Below are positions 44,012 through 52,461 of a stretch of 64,000 nucleotides of DNA, piece after piece. The notes beneath the pieces are model-generated. The model had not been told where the DNA came from, did not search any database, and was given only the letters and a program-made list of their open reading frames with translations. The translations under genes and the position numbers were made by a program. Within the stretch, counting starts at the first letter, position 1; each line of letters opens with the position of its first letter. The DNA is from Haloglomus salinum (GTDB lineage Archaea; Halobacteriota; Halobacteria; Halobacteriales; Haloarculaceae), in the NCBI RefSeq assembly GCF_024298825.1, contig NZ_CP101153.1, positions 3,968,001 to 4,032,000 on the forward strand. The letters are read 5' to 3'.

Positions 44012-44668
44012 TTACAGCGGCGCGACGAGGTCGGCCAGCGCCGCCCGCGGGTCGTCGGCCTTCGCGACGCCCGAGGCGAGCAGGACGCCCTCCGCACCGA
44101 GGTCACGGGCCGCGACCACGTCCTCGCCGGTCGAGATGCCCGCACCACAGAAGACGGAGACGTCCTCGTCGACGGCGTCCACGGCGGCGACGGCGTCCTC
44201 GACGATATCGGGGTCGGCGGCCGAGACGGGCGTGCCGGTACCGATGAGTTCGGGCGGTTCGACGGCGACGGCGTCCGGCCCCAGGGCCGCGGCGGCGGCG
44301 ACCTGTTCGGGGGTGTTCCCGCAGACGACCGTCTCCAGGCCGACGCGCTCGGCGGCCGCCACCGCGCCGTCGATGCGGTCGAGCCGGAGGCGGCGCTCGG
44401 AGTGGTTACAGAGCGTCCCCGTGGCACCAGCGTCGGCGACCGTCTCGGCCAGGGTGTGGCCGGTGTTGCTCCCCGGCTCCACGGGGTCGACGTGCTGGGC
44501 GAACGCCTCGGCCGCGGTCCCGTCGAGCACTGTCGCGACCCGCCGGAGGTCGGTCGCCTCCGGCGCGACGGCGACGCGCGCGTCGGTGTCGGCGGCGACG
44601 TCGGCGGCCGCCTCGGCCACCGCGACGGGGTCACACGGGTACGTCTTGAGGTTGACCAGAACGAACAT
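44012..44668 (-). CDS. tpiA: triosephosphate isomerase (archaeal type)
   Basis: A 218-residue compact archaeal TIM interconverting glyceraldehyde 3-phosphate and dihydroxyacetone phosphate. N6 and K8 in [15 protein letters not shown], catalytic H89 in CNHSERR and catalytic E137 in [11 protein letters not shown], and the FCGAGI phosphate-binding turn are all visible. Length is shorter than the 250-residue bacterial type, as usual in archaea. It is monocistronic; 157 bases separate it from the kinase start. Confidence 0.96.
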   Translation of the reverse strand: MFVLVNLKTYPCDPVAVAEAAADVAADTDARVAVAPEATDLRRVATVLDGTAAEAFAQHVDPVEPGSNTGHTLAETVADAGATGTLCNHSERRLRLDRIDGAVAAAERVGLETVVCGNTPEQVAAAAALGPDAVAVEPPELIGTGTPVSAADPDIVEDAVAAVDAVDEDVSVFCGAGISTGEDVVAARDLGAEGVLLASGVAKADDPRAALADLVAPL

Positions 44669-44758
44669 ACCGGCAGCCCGGCCGCTCGGCGCAAGTAGAT
44701 ACCGCTTCGGGACCGGCGGGAGCGCCCCGCGGCCCCGACACGACCGCGTCCGGAGCCG

Positions 44759-45010
44759 TTACCGCATCTCCGACGGCTCCAGACAGTCGTCGGCGTCGAC
44801 CGTGATCCAGGTGGACATCCGCTCGATGCTGCTCATCCCCGGCGGGTAGACCGTCACCTGGTCGGGTTCGCCGTCGTACCGCACCAGGGTACTCGCGAGC
44901 TGGGGGAGTTCCTCGGCCGCCGGCTCGCCGGTCGCGTCCCCCGCCTCGCTCGCGGCGCTTCCGTCGTTCGTCCACTGTTCACCCGTCTCGTTCGGTTCGT
45001 TCATCGACAT
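44759..45010 (-). CDS. small haloarchaeal protein, DUF7511-like (copy 1)
   Basis: An 83-residue acidic protein ending QVTVYPPGMSSIERMSTWITVDADDCLEPSEM. The last 40 residues align with the gene at 45479 (TIYPHGTTSVARMSTWLTAD), so the two are paralogues. I recall this as the haloarchaeal family DUF7511; no function is known. The ATG at 45010 is used, with another in-frame ATG two codons later. Confidence 0.7.
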   Translation of the reverse strand: MSMNEPNETGEQWTNDGSAASEAGDATGEPAAEELPQLASTLVRYDGEPDQVTVYPPGMSSIERMSTWITVDADDCLEPSEMR

Positions 45011-45139
45011 ACGTCCCGTGTCCCTTCCCCCACGGTCGGCTGGGGCCGCTCCCCGCACGACCGCGAGTTGGTAGGAGGTTCGGGCCGCCGGGTAAGGCGT
45101 TGGCGCTTGATATTTACGGGTCGCGACCAACGACCTGCC

Positions 45140-45325
45140 ATGACCGACCTCGACGGGGCGACAGTCGCGGTGACCGTTGACGGGCAGCAGCGGACGGGTA
45201 CGGTCCTCCGGACGACGTACACGACGAAGTACGGACAGCCGCTGGTCGCGGTGGCGCTCGACGAACCGCTTCCCGACGGACGCGAGCAGTACCTCGCGCG
45301 GGCGGACACGGTCGAGCGAGTGTAG
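45140..45325 (+). CDS. 61-residue beta-rich protein, hypothetical
   Basis: A 61-residue acidic protein (VAVTVDGQQRTGTVLRTTYT, GQPLVAVALDEPLPDG) that looks like a single small beta-barrel. It uses the ATG at 45140; a long upstream frame is less likely because it starts inside the opposite gene's upstream region. TATA-like TGATATTTACG lies at 45108-45118, about 27 bases upstream. It is enclosed by two minus-strand DUF7511-like paralogues. Confidence 0.65.
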   Translation: MTDLDGATVAVTVDGQQRTGTVLRTTYTTKYGQPLVAVALDEPLPDGREQYLARADTVERV

Positions 45326-45369
45326 GAACCCGCAGACAGGAGAATTAGTGTCGATATACGCCGACAAGT

Positions 45370-45402
45370 CACTGTACAGTGCTTCAAACCCGCAGATATC
45401 TG
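45370..45402. repeat. two perfect palindromes, 12 and 10 bp
   Basis: CACTGTACAGTG at 45370-45381 and CAGATATCTG at 45393-45402, with a third, CGATATCG, at about 45409-45416. The 153-base gap 45326-45478 is unusually AT-rich and also has a direct repeat AACCCGCAGA at 45327 and 45387. Could be binding sites or mRNA ends of the two converging genes. Confidence 0.6.
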
Positions 45403-45478
45403 GATAACCGATATCGTTCGGTCCGGGCGCCGGCGAGCACCGACGCGACTGGCCGGCACCGTTCCGGTCGATGCCGGC

Positions 45479-45679
45479 CTACCGCATCGATTCGAGGGCG
45501 ACGAACGCGTCGGCGTCGGCGGTGAGCCAGGTCGACATCCGGGCGACGCTCGTCGTTCCGTGTGGGTAGATGGTTCGGCGGTCGGGACGGTCGGTGTACG
45601 CCACGAGCGTGGCGGACAGCCGTTCGACGGGGGGCGAGTCGTCGGGAGCCTCCACTTCCGTGCGGCGGGACGCGGGCAT
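45479..45679 (-). CDS. small haloarchaeal protein, DUF7511-like (copy 2)
   Basis: A 66-residue paralogue of the gene at 44759: ERLSATLVAYTDRPDRRTIY and ARMSTWLTADADAFVALESM match its ELPQLASTLVRYDGEPDQVT and ERMSTWITVDADDCLEPSEM. ATG at 45679; a GTG three codons upstream (45688) is possible. No function known. Confidence 0.7.
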   Translation of the reverse strand: MPASRRTEVEAPDDSPPVERLSATLVAYTDRPDRRTIYPHGTTSVARMSTWLTADADAFVALESMR

Positions 45680-45758
45680 CGGGTGCACCTCCCGAGGGGG
45701 TGCTGATAAGCGCTGCTAGGAGGGCTATGGACCGCTCGATACGAGTGGGGACACCGGG

Positions 45759-46301
45759 TCAGTCCTTGCGTTTGACCACGTCGCCGAGCGTGGTGGTCCC
45801 GGCCGAGGAACTCCCCTCCCACTCCGTCTCGCCGTCGTCGCCACCCTCGGTCAGCGTGATGTCGAGGGCGCGCTCGAGCTTGTTCTGGACGGAGTCGCTG
45901 GGGAGGACATCACCGCGCTCCAGCTTGCGGATGAGGCTGGCCTTCTCGTTGAGCTGGTTCGCGAGTTCCTCCTGGCTCAGCCCCTCGGACTCCCGGGCCG
46001 AGCGGATACGCTGGTCGTAATCCTGTGCGACCTCGTCCATGTCGTCGAACATGTCCCGGCGGCGCCCCTTCGAGGAGCCGCCGCCCGAGGACGACGAGCT
46101 GGAGCTCGAACCGCCCCCGCCGGAACTGGACGAGGACGAGGACGACGATGTCGAGTACTTCGTCGACCCGCTGGAACTGCTCTCGGTGCGGACCTCGGTC
46201 CCGAAGTCGGCGCAGTCGGCACAGACCTCGAGTTCGGCCCCCTCGACCTTCACCGTCTTCGGGGCGCCAGTCTCGGCCCCGCACATCTCACACTGGACCA
46301 T
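45759..46301 (-). CDS. multiprotein bridging factor 1 (aMBF1)
   Basis: A 180-residue archaeal transcription/translation factor. The N-terminal zinc ribbon has C4, C7, C27 and C30 (CEMCG ... CADC). A Ser/Gly linker of about 35 residues follows, then an XRE-type helix-turn-helix (RIRSARESEGLSQEELANQL, ASLIRKLERGDVLPSDSV). Archaeal members bind the ribosome or bridge TBP. The ATG at 46301 follows a TATA-like GTTTTATGC at 46325-46333. Confidence 0.93.
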   Translation of the reverse strand: MVQCEMCGAETGAPKTVKVEGAELEVCADCADFGTEVRTESSSSGSTKYSTSSSSSSSSSGGGGSSSSSSSSGGGSSKGRRRDMFDDMDEVAQDYDQRIRSARESEGLSQEELANQLNEKASLIRKLERGDVLPSDSVQNKLERALDITLTEGGDDGETEWEGSSSAGTTTLGDVVKRKD

Positions 46302-46324
46302 ACCACGGGGTTGGCCACGCCGAC

Positions 46325-46333
46325 GCATAAAAC
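46325..46333 (-). promoter_or_regulatory. TATA-like element of the aMBF1 gene
   Basis: GTTTTATGC on the minus strand, 24-32 bases before the start codon. A second AT-rich spot (GACATAAACG) lies at 46374-46383. Confidence 0.45.
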
Positions 46334-46460
46334 GTGTGCCGCCGGGTCGACGGCTTCCGGCAGACGAGCGTCCGACATAAACGCCCGTCCGATTCCGGGG
46401 GCTCCCGGCCACGCCCGGGTACGCCAACGGTACATCACCAAGCGGCGCCTGCGTCGTGGT

Positions 46461-47906
46461 ATGTCATCCAGTGCGACCGGTGCAACGGGGCGGGATTCGG
46501 GGGACGGGACTGACGGGGGGCCGGTGACGCTCCACCGGACGGTCGAGCGGCTCGACCAGGGAATCGTGGTCACCTACGAGCTGACCGCCGAGGCGGACAC
46601 ACCGGTCGCGGTCGACCTGACACAGCCCCTCCCAGACGAGCTGGCGATGGCCGATGTCGGCTTCCGGACGGACGCGGCGCCGGGGGAGTGGTCGGTGGAC
46701 GGGGAGACGGTCCACGGAACCGGGACGGTCCCCGACGACGAGGCCGTGGAGTACGTCCTGGGGCTGAAACTTCCCGAGGCGCCGGACCGCCTGCCGACGT
46801 TCCCGGAGCCGGACCTGTCGGACGCGGACGCCGGAACGGCGGCGGCCGATGCCACAGCGGACTCGGAGCCGGGCGCGGCTGCGGAGTCGGACGACGACAC
46901 GGAGCCCGAAGCCGGGGCGTCGACGGCAGCGACCGACGAGACACCGGACGACGAGGGAACCGACACGGGGGACGATGACGGCCCGGCGCTCGTCGGGAAC
47001 ACCGACGGCGCGCTGGCGGAGTCCGTCCGGCAGGTCATCGGGGACGATTCCGACGAGGGGAACGGTACGCCCGGAACAGCCGCGACGGACGGCGGTCCGG
47101 AGACGGTGGGGGCGGGCGGCTCCGGAGACACCCCAGCACCCCGGGGAACCCCCGAGGACACCGACTCCGGACTGGAAGCGGCCGTCGCCGCCGTGGAGTC
47201 CGAACTGGACGAGGCGGCTGATGACCCGCTCTCGGCGGGTAACGATACCGCCGACGAGGACCCACCCGAGCTGGACCTGTCGCCGCCCGAACCGGATGCC
47301 GCGGAGGGGGACGAGGAGGCGGAGACGACGGAGAAGGAAGGCGGGGCAGCCGAGGAGCCCGACGCCGGCGGCTCGACGGCCGACGCGCCCCACGACGGCG
47401 AGTCGACCGGGACTACCGCGGCAGCCGGGGCGAGGGTCGACGAACTGGCCGACCGCCTCGCGGCCGCGGACGAGGCCGACCAGCGCGCTATCCGGAGCGC
47501 GCTTGGACTCGACGACGAGGGCGGAGCCGACCACGGCGGGACGGTGACGGTCCGGCTGGAGCAGCTGGAGTCACGGCTCTCGGCCTTCGAGGCCTACGAG
47601 GACGCGCTGGCCGACTTCATCGAGGATACCGGAACGGTCGAGTCGGTGGCGGCGACGGCGACCGAGGCCGCCGAGGCCGCCGAGGAGCTCCAGGCCGAGG
47701 TCGCCGACCTTCGCGAGGAGGTGGCGGCGGCGCGGGAGTCGGTCGAGGAAGCCAGCGAGGAGCGTGCGGCACTCCGCGAGGACGTGGCCGCGCTCCGGGC
47801 CGATGTCGAGGAGGCACGCGGCCTGCGCCAGCAGCTCCTCGGAGCGCTCCAGAACGCGGGCAGCACGGACGACGCCGCCTCGGGGAGCGCCGGCGGCGGA
47901 GAGTAG
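46461..47906 (+). CDS. acidic protein with N-terminal domain and C-terminal coiled coil, unknown
   Basis: A 481-residue protein. The first 95 residues form a beta-rich domain (VTLHRTVERLDQGIVVTYEL, VAVDLTQPLPDELAMADVGF). A 230-residue acidic, disordered linker follows, and the C-terminal 130 residues (from about GARVDELADRLAAADEADQR) form a helical coiled coil (ELQAEVADLREEVAAARESV). No enzyme motif. The combination suggests a scaffold. Start at 46461; upstream reading runs over the opposite aMBF1 gene. Confidence 0.7.
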   Translation: MSSSATGATGRDSGDGTDGGPVTLHRTVERLDQGIVVTYELTAEADTPVAVDLTQPLPDELAMADVGFRTDAAPGEWSVDGETVHGTGTVPDDEAVEYVLGLKLPEAPDRLPTFPEPDLSDADAGTAAADATADSEPGAAAESDDDTEPEAGASTAATDETPDDEGTDTGDDDGPALVGNTDGALAESVRQVIGDDSDEGNGTPGTAATDGGPETVGAGGSGDTPAPRGTPEDTDSGLEAAVAAVESELDEAADDPLSAGNDTADEDPPELDLSPPEPDAAEGDEEAETTEKEGGAAEEPDAGGSTADAPHDGESTGTTAAAGARVDELADRLAAADEADQRAIRSALGLDDEGGADHGGTVTVRLEQLESRLSAFEAYEDALADFIEDTGTVESVAATATEAAEAAEELQAEVADLREEVAAARESVEEASEERAALREDVAALRADVEEARGLRQQLLGALQNAGSTDDAASGSAGGGE

Positions 47907-47925
47907 GCAGCGGAGAGTAGGCAGC
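47898..47925. repeat. 14-bp tandem duplication across the stop codon
   Basis: GGAGAGTAGGCAGC occurs twice head to tail, the first copy containing the TAG that ends the acidic coiled-coil gene, with a decayed third copy after it. It is in the 3' end and is likely neutral slippage. Confidence 0.85.
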
Positions 47926-48059
47926 GGAGAGCACCGGCGGCAGCGAGCAGGCGGCGGAGAGCGAACGGCGGTTTCGGGGAGTACCGTCTCCCGAACGGAC
48001 CACGGCTCCAGCTCGTCACGCGGGCTACCATTACAACCCATCCCCCTGTAGCGGCGCGT

Positions 48060-49034
48060 ATGCAGGAGACACGGAGGCGGGTGCTGGACGCACTGTCGGC
48101 CGGCCCAGTGACGGGGCCGGAGCTGGCCGAGCAACTCGATGTCTCGCGGGCCGCCGTCTGGAAACACGTCGAGGCGCTCCGCGAGGCCGACTTCGAGGTC
48201 GAGGGGACCGACGATGGGTACGTCCTCCAGTCCATCCCGGAGTACGGGGGGGCGGCCATCGAGTACGGCCTCGAGGCCCCGTTCGAGGTCGAGTTCCACG
48301 ACTCACTGGGGTCGACCAACGAGCGGGCCCGCGAGCTGGCGGCCGACGGGGCCACGGACACCGTCGTCGTCGCGGCCGAGCAGACCGGCGGCCGGGGGCG
48401 ACTGGACCGGGAGTGGTCCTCGCCGGCGGGCGGCGTCTGGCTCTCGGTTGTCTGCCGCCCGGACCTCCCGCCCGCACAGGTGCCCGTCTACACGCTCGCG
48501 GCCGCCGTGGCCGTCGCGCGGGCGGCCCGCGAGGCCGGCGTCGAGGCGCGCATCAAGTGGCCCAACGACGTGCTCGTACCGGTCGGCGACGGCGAGGACG
48601 CCGAGGAGCGAAAGCTCTGTGGTATCCTCACGGAGATGGAGGGCGAGGCCGACCGCGTCTCGTGGGTCGTCGTCGGCATCGGGGTGAACGTCAACTTCGA
48701 CGAGAGCGACCTGCCGCCCGAGGCGAACGCGACGACCCTCCGGGCCGCTCGCGAGCGCACCGGCCACGACGAGGCGGACGTTCCCCGGCGACTGTTCGTC
48801 CAGCGGCTGCTGGAGACGTTCGACGAGCTTCGCGCGGCTCCCGAGCGCGTCCTGCCGGCGTGGCGCGAGTACGCCAGCACCCTCGGCCGACGCGTGCGCG
48901 TTGAGACGCCCGGCGGCGAGGTGGTCGGCGAGGCCGTCGACATCGAGTTCCCGGGCACGCTCGTCGTGGAGACCGACGAGGGGACCCGGCGCGTCTCCGC
49001 CGGCGACTGCGAGCACCTGCGCCCCGCGGAGTGA
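48060..49034 (+). CDS. birA: biotin--[acetyl-CoA-carboxylase] ligase / biotin operon repressor type
   Basis: A 324-residue BirA with an N-terminal winged helix (residues 4-58, RRRVLDALSAGPVTGPELAE, VSRAAVWKHVEAL), so it may also regulate biotin genes. The catalytic domain has GRGRLDREWSS (111-121), IKWPNDVLV with the catalytic lysine, and GIGVNVNFD. It attaches biotin to carboxylase carrier proteins. TATA-like ATTACAAC lies about 27 bases before the ATG. Confidence 0.94.
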   Translation: MQETRRRVLDALSAGPVTGPELAEQLDVSRAAVWKHVEALREADFEVEGTDDGYVLQSIPEYGGAAIEYGLEAPFEVEFHDSLGSTNERARELAADGATDTVVVAAEQTGGRGRLDREWSSPAGGVWLSVVCRPDLPPAQVPVYTLAAAVAVARAAREAGVEARIKWPNDVLVPVGDGEDAEERKLCGILTEMEGEADRVSWVVVGIGVNVNFDESDLPPEANATTLRAARERTGHDEADVPRRLFVQRLLETFDELRAAPERVLPAWREYASTLGRRVRVETPGGEVVGEAVDIEFPGTLVVETDEGTRRVSAGDCEHLRPAE

Positions 49035-49055
49035 GCCGGGCGTGAGGGTGGCAGG

Positions 49056-49697
49056 TCAGGTCGGCCGGTCGCGGTCGCCGGGGGTCCCGCTCCCGGTGAC
49101 CGTCCCCGGGTCGGAGAAGGCGCCGCTGGCCGGGTCGGTCTCGGCCTCCAGCAGCAGCTCCCCGTCGATGGAGAGCCCGGCCTCGATGCCGCGGACGCCG
49201 GCGTGTGCCCGGACGCCGAGCACGCGGCGCCGGTCGGCGGCCTCGACGGTGACCCGGTAGTCGCCCTGCTCGGTCACGGCGTCCTCGGCGGCCGCGAACT
49301 CGGGGCCGGGGACCACGGTGCGGTTCTCGCCGTCCCCGAAGACGAGCGAGACGCTCATCCCGGAGTACGAGCCGTCGTCGCCGGTGTCGAACCCCGGCGC
49401 ACGGAGCGTCCCCTCGTACACCGTCTCGCCGGGGCCGTCGCAGGCCGACCCGTCCGCTGTCGGCCGGGCTCCACAGGAGAGCCGCTCGATGGTGACGGTG
49501 AACGTCGCGGTGGTGTCGGCCCGGCCGTTGATGGCGCGAACCCAGAGTGGCCCCTCCCAGAACGACCCACCCGGCGAGTAGGTCGGCGTCCCGGTCTTCG
49601 TCGGCGTCCCCTCGAACTCGTCGGCGTAGCGGAGGGTTCGACCGCATCCGGCGGTCACGGTCAGGGCACCGGTAGCCAGGAACGTGCGACGGCGCAT
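49056..49697 (-). CDS. lipoprotein of unknown function
   Basis: A 213-residue protein beginning RRRTFLATGALTVTAGC, a Tat-type signal with lipobox, so Cys18 would be lipidated. The mature part is beta-rich (TATFTVTIERLSC, EGTLRAPGFDTGDDGSYSGM, YRVTVEAADRRRVLGVRAHA), suggesting an Ig-like fold with two cysteines that may form a disulphide (C75 region, SACDGPG). Unknown role. The ATG at 49697; it follows uspA by 17 bases and could be in the same transcript. Confidence 0.7.
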   Translation of the reverse strand: MRRRTFLATGALTVTAGCGRTLRYADEFEGTPTKTGTPTYSPGGSFWEGPLWVRAINGRADTTATFTVTIERLSCGARPTADGSACDGPGETVYEGTLRAPGFDTGDDGSYSGMSVSLVFGDGENRTVVPGPEFAAAEDAVTEQGDYRVTVEAADRRRVLGVRAHAGVRGIEAGLSIDGELLLEAETDPASGAFSDPGTVTGSGTPGDRDRPT

Positions 49698-49714
49698 CGA
49701 TGGGTCCAGGCTGG

Positions 49715-50176
49715 CTACTCCTCGGACTCGTCCGGAATCTCGCCGACCCGAACCGTGAGCACCGGGACCGGCGATTTCCGGACGACGCGCTCGGCGACGC
49801 TCCCGAGCAGGAGGCGATTGATACCACCCCGGCCGTGGGTACCCATCGTGATGACATCGCACCCGCTGTCCGTGGCGTACGAGACGATCTCGGGCGCGGG
49901 CGACCCCTCGCGGATGGCGCGCTCGACCGTCACGTCGGGCGCGACCCGTTCGACGGTCTCCGCGGCGTCGTCCAGTGCGGTTTCGCCCTCCTGTTCCAGC
50001 ATCGAGGCGACCCCCTCGTACGAGGACTCCATCGGGAGATTGGCGAACGACGCAGTGTTGACGACGTACAGGAGGTGAAGCGTCGAACCGTGCTCGTCTG
50101 CGAGCGCGGCCGCGTGTTCCACGATGCGGTCTGTGCCCGGGGAACCATCGGTCGGAACGAGGATATCGGCGTACAT
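49715..50176 (-). CDS. universal stress protein (UspA family, copy 2)
   Basis: A 153-residue UspA-fold protein. YADILVPTDGSPGTDRIVEH and GTHGRGGINRLLLGSVAERVV carry the ATP-binding signature. It differs from the copy at 28145 in its middle region. ATG at 50176, with TATA-like GATTTAATC at 50203 on the other side of the divergent thioredoxin reductase promoter. Confidence 0.93.
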   Translation of the reverse strand: MYADILVPTDGSPGTDRIVEHAAALADEHGSTLHLLYVVNTASFANLPMESSYEGVASMLEQEGETALDDAAETVERVAPDVTVERAIREGSPAPEIVSYATDSGCDVITMGTHGRGGINRLLLGSVAERVVRKSPVPVLTVRVGEIPDESEE

Positions 50177-50202
50177 GCGTACGCTGGCGTAGCACGGGTG
50201 GG

Positions 50203-50211
50203 GATTTAATC
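50203..50211 (-). promoter_or_regulatory. TATA-like element of uspA copy 2
   Basis: GATTAAATC (minus strand) lies 27-35 bases before the start codon at 50176. Confidence 0.45.
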
Positions 50212-50311
50212 GTGTGCCACGTTTCCCAGCAGCACGATTTCGGGCCGCAACGGGCTCCAGCCCCGCCATTTAGCCGTTGTGCGTGTGCGCCAGGGGCACC
50301 GGAGGGGCGTG

Positions 50312-50319
50312 ATTTATTA
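50312..50319 (+). promoter_or_regulatory. TATA box of the thioredoxin reductase gene
   Basis: ATTTATTA lies 25-32 bases before the ATG at 50344, typical of a leaderless haloarchaeal gene. Confidence 0.55.
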
Positions 50320-50343
50320 CGGCTTCGTGGCCTACTGTCGGGC

Positions 50344-51408
50344 ATGAGCGAGGACGACATCGAACACCGGCGGCTCATCGTCGCCGGCACGGGAATGGCA
50401 GGACTGACGGCGGCCATCTACGCCGGCCGGTCGAACAACGAGCCGCTGGTGCTCGAGGGGGACGAGCCCGGCGGCCAGCTTACGCTGACGACCGACGTGG
50501 CCAACTACACCGGCTTCCCGGACGGTATCTCCGGCCCGGACCTCATCAACAACGCGAAGGAGCAGGCCGAGCAGTTCGGCGCCGAAATCGACCACGGTAT
50601 CGTGACGAACGTCGAGAAGCGCGCGGACGACACGTTCCGGGTCGAGCTGAAGGACGGCACCGTCTACACGGCGGACGCGTTCATCGCCGCCTCCGGCGCG
50701 TCGGCGCGTACCCTCGGCGTCCCCGGTGAGGAGACGATGATGGGCTACGGGCTCTCGACCTGTGCGACCTGCGACGGCGCGTTCTTCCGCGACGAGGACA
50801 TGCTCGTCGTGGGCGGCGGCGACGCCGCGATGGAGGAGGCCCACTTCCTCACGAAGTTCGCCGACACCGTCTACCTCGCCCACCGCCGCGAGGAGTTCCG
50901 CGCCGAGGACCACTGGATCGAGCGGGTGATGGAGAAGGTCGACGCCGGCGACATCGAGATCATGCGCAACACCGAGCTTCTGGAGATCCACGGCACCCAG
51001 GAGGAAGGCGTCGACCACGTCACACTCGCCCGGAACGAGGCCGGCCACCCGAAGGAGAACCTCGACGACCCCGAGACCGAGCAGTTCGATATGGACGTCG
51101 GGGCCGTCTTCTACGCCATCGGCCACACACCGAACACGGAGTACCTCCAGGGGACGGGCGTGGAGATGGACGAGGAGGGCTACCTGGAGACGCTGGGCGG
51201 TGACGGGGGCGGGCAGACCCGCACCGCCGTCGAGGGAATCTTCGGCGCCGGCGACGTGGTGGACTACCACTATCAACAGGCTGTCACGGCCGCCGGGATG
51301 GGCTGCAAGGCCGCCATCGACGCCGACGGCTACCTCGAGGACCTGGAACGGGCCGGCGAACTCGGCGTGGCCGACGCGGAAGTCGAACCCGCCGCGGGCG
51401 ACGACTGA
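50344..51408 (+). CDS. trxB: thioredoxin-disulphide reductase
   Basis: A 354-residue FAD/NADPH flavoprotein that reduces thioredoxin. The FAD loop is IVAGTGMAGLTAAIYAGR, the redox pair is C140-A-T-C143 in STCATCDGAFF, the NADPH site is VVGGGDAAMEEA (about 155-166) with AHRREEFRAED binding the 2'-phosphate, and the end has GIFGAGDVVD. An NADPH preference is likely from HRRXXFR. A short C-terminal acidic tail ends the protein. Start ATG after a TATA box. Confidence 0.95.
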   Translation: MSEDDIEHRRLIVAGTGMAGLTAAIYAGRSNNEPLVLEGDEPGGQLTLTTDVANYTGFPDGISGPDLINNAKEQAEQFGAEIDHGIVTNVEKRADDTFRVELKDGTVYTADAFIAASGASARTLGVPGEETMMGYGLSTCATCDGAFFRDEDMLVVGGGDAAMEEAHFLTKFADTVYLAHRREEFRAEDHWIERVMEKVDAGDIEIMRNTELLEIHGTQEEGVDHVTLARNEAGHPKENLDDPETEQFDMDVGAVFYAIGHTPNTEYLQGTGVEMDEEGYLETLGGDGGGQTRTAVEGIFGAGDVVDYHYQQAVTAAGMGCKAAIDADGYLEDLERAGELGVADAEVEPAAGDD

Positions 51409-51504
51409 CGACCGCGAGGCCGCACGTTTCTACGCGGAGCAGAGGTACCGAGAACCGAGAACAGGGAGCGGAGCGACCCGACACCAGCGAGGGGGCCGGC
51501 GCGA

Positions 51505-52461
51505 CTACTCGGGCACCCGCGCCAGCCACTGCTCGGGGTTGTCGAGTTCCTCATCGGTCGGCAGGAGGTCGGGGTCCGACCAGACGACGCCCGCCGCCTC
51601 GACGGAGCGGGCGTCGGCAACCGCGTCGAAGAACGCCTTCCCGCGCTCGTACTGGCGGCGCTTCATCCCGAGGCCGAGCAGGCGGCGGAGGAGTTTCGAG
51701 AGCGGCCCGCGACCGGAGCGCCGGGCCTCCAGCTTCGCACGCAGGTCCTCGTACTCGTCGTCGAACGCGCGGTCCATCACGAGCTCGGCGTACCCTTCGA
51801 CGGAGGTCATCACGGTGTCGAGTTCGCCGATGGCGTCGCGGTTGAGGCTCCCCTCCGTGAGGTCGTCGACGGCGTCCTCCATCCGTGTCTCGAGGTGCTC
51901 GGAGAGCCACGGCGCGGCACCGAACTCGGCGGCGTGGGTCACCTCGTGGAAGGCGATCCAGCGGCGGAACCGCTCGGTCTCGACATCGAGCGACTCGGCC
52001 ACGTGGTCGATGTTGGGGTGGACGAAGTAGAGCGCGTGGTCGTCGCCATCCGCGAGGAGGAGTGGGTCGTACTGCCCGAGGACGTTGTTGGCGAGGAACG
52101 AGAGCATCACGGCCATCGACCCGGTGTTCGTCGTGCGCGCGATGCCGAAGGCGTCCGTCTCGAGGTCGGCCAGCGGCCCCATCACGCGTCGGAAGGTCGC
52201 GATGTTGGCGTCGATCCAGTGGTGGCGATGCTGGACCTCGACGGTCTCGGGCAGGTCGAAGCCGAGTCCCGTCACCTCGCGGACACGGTTGCGTGCGTCG
52301 CGGACATCGGTCGCGTACCCCTCGCGTTCCGCCGGTGTGAGTTCGATGTTGCCGGGGCTGACGGTCGCCTTGGCAGCGTCGGCGGCGCCGTTCCAGTCGA
52401 CCGGCCCGTCACCGCTCCGGGGAGCGTCCGCGACAGCGCGTATCGCGCCGAAAATCGTCAT
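51505..52461 (-). CDS. zinc-dependent metalloprotease (DUF2342 / F420-linked family)
   Basis: A 318-residue protein. The motif HEVTH (172-176, in RWIAFHEVTHAAEFGAAPWL) is a zinc HEXXH site. The surrounding VDWNGAADAAKATVSPGN, FVHPNIDHVAESLDVE and SVEGYAELVMDRAFD match the DUF2342 family that in bacteria is listed as putative hydrolase or coenzyme F420 biosynthesis-associated. The substrate is unknown. A triple direct repeat lies just upstream. Confidence 0.85.
   Translation of the reverse strand: MTIFGAIRAVADAPRSGDGPVDWNGAADAAKATVSPGNIELTPAEREGYATDVRDARNRVREVTGLGFDLPETVEVQHRHHWIDANIATFRRVMGPLADLETDAFGIARTTNTGSMAVMLSFLANNVLGQYDPLLLADGDDHALYFVHPNIDHVAESLDVETERFRRWIAFHEVTHAAEFGAAPWLSEHLETRMEDAVDDLTEGSLNRDAIGELDTVMTSVEGYAELVMDRAFDDEYEDLRAKLEARRSGRGPLSKLLRRLLGLGMKRRQYERGKAFFDAVADARSVEAAGVVWSDPDLLPTDEELDNPEQWLARVPE

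Noticed and set aside
47898-47960. Direct repeats after the coiled-coil gene as an attachment site
   Set aside because: Low-complexity slippage product around a stop codon, with no integrase or tRNA nearby.
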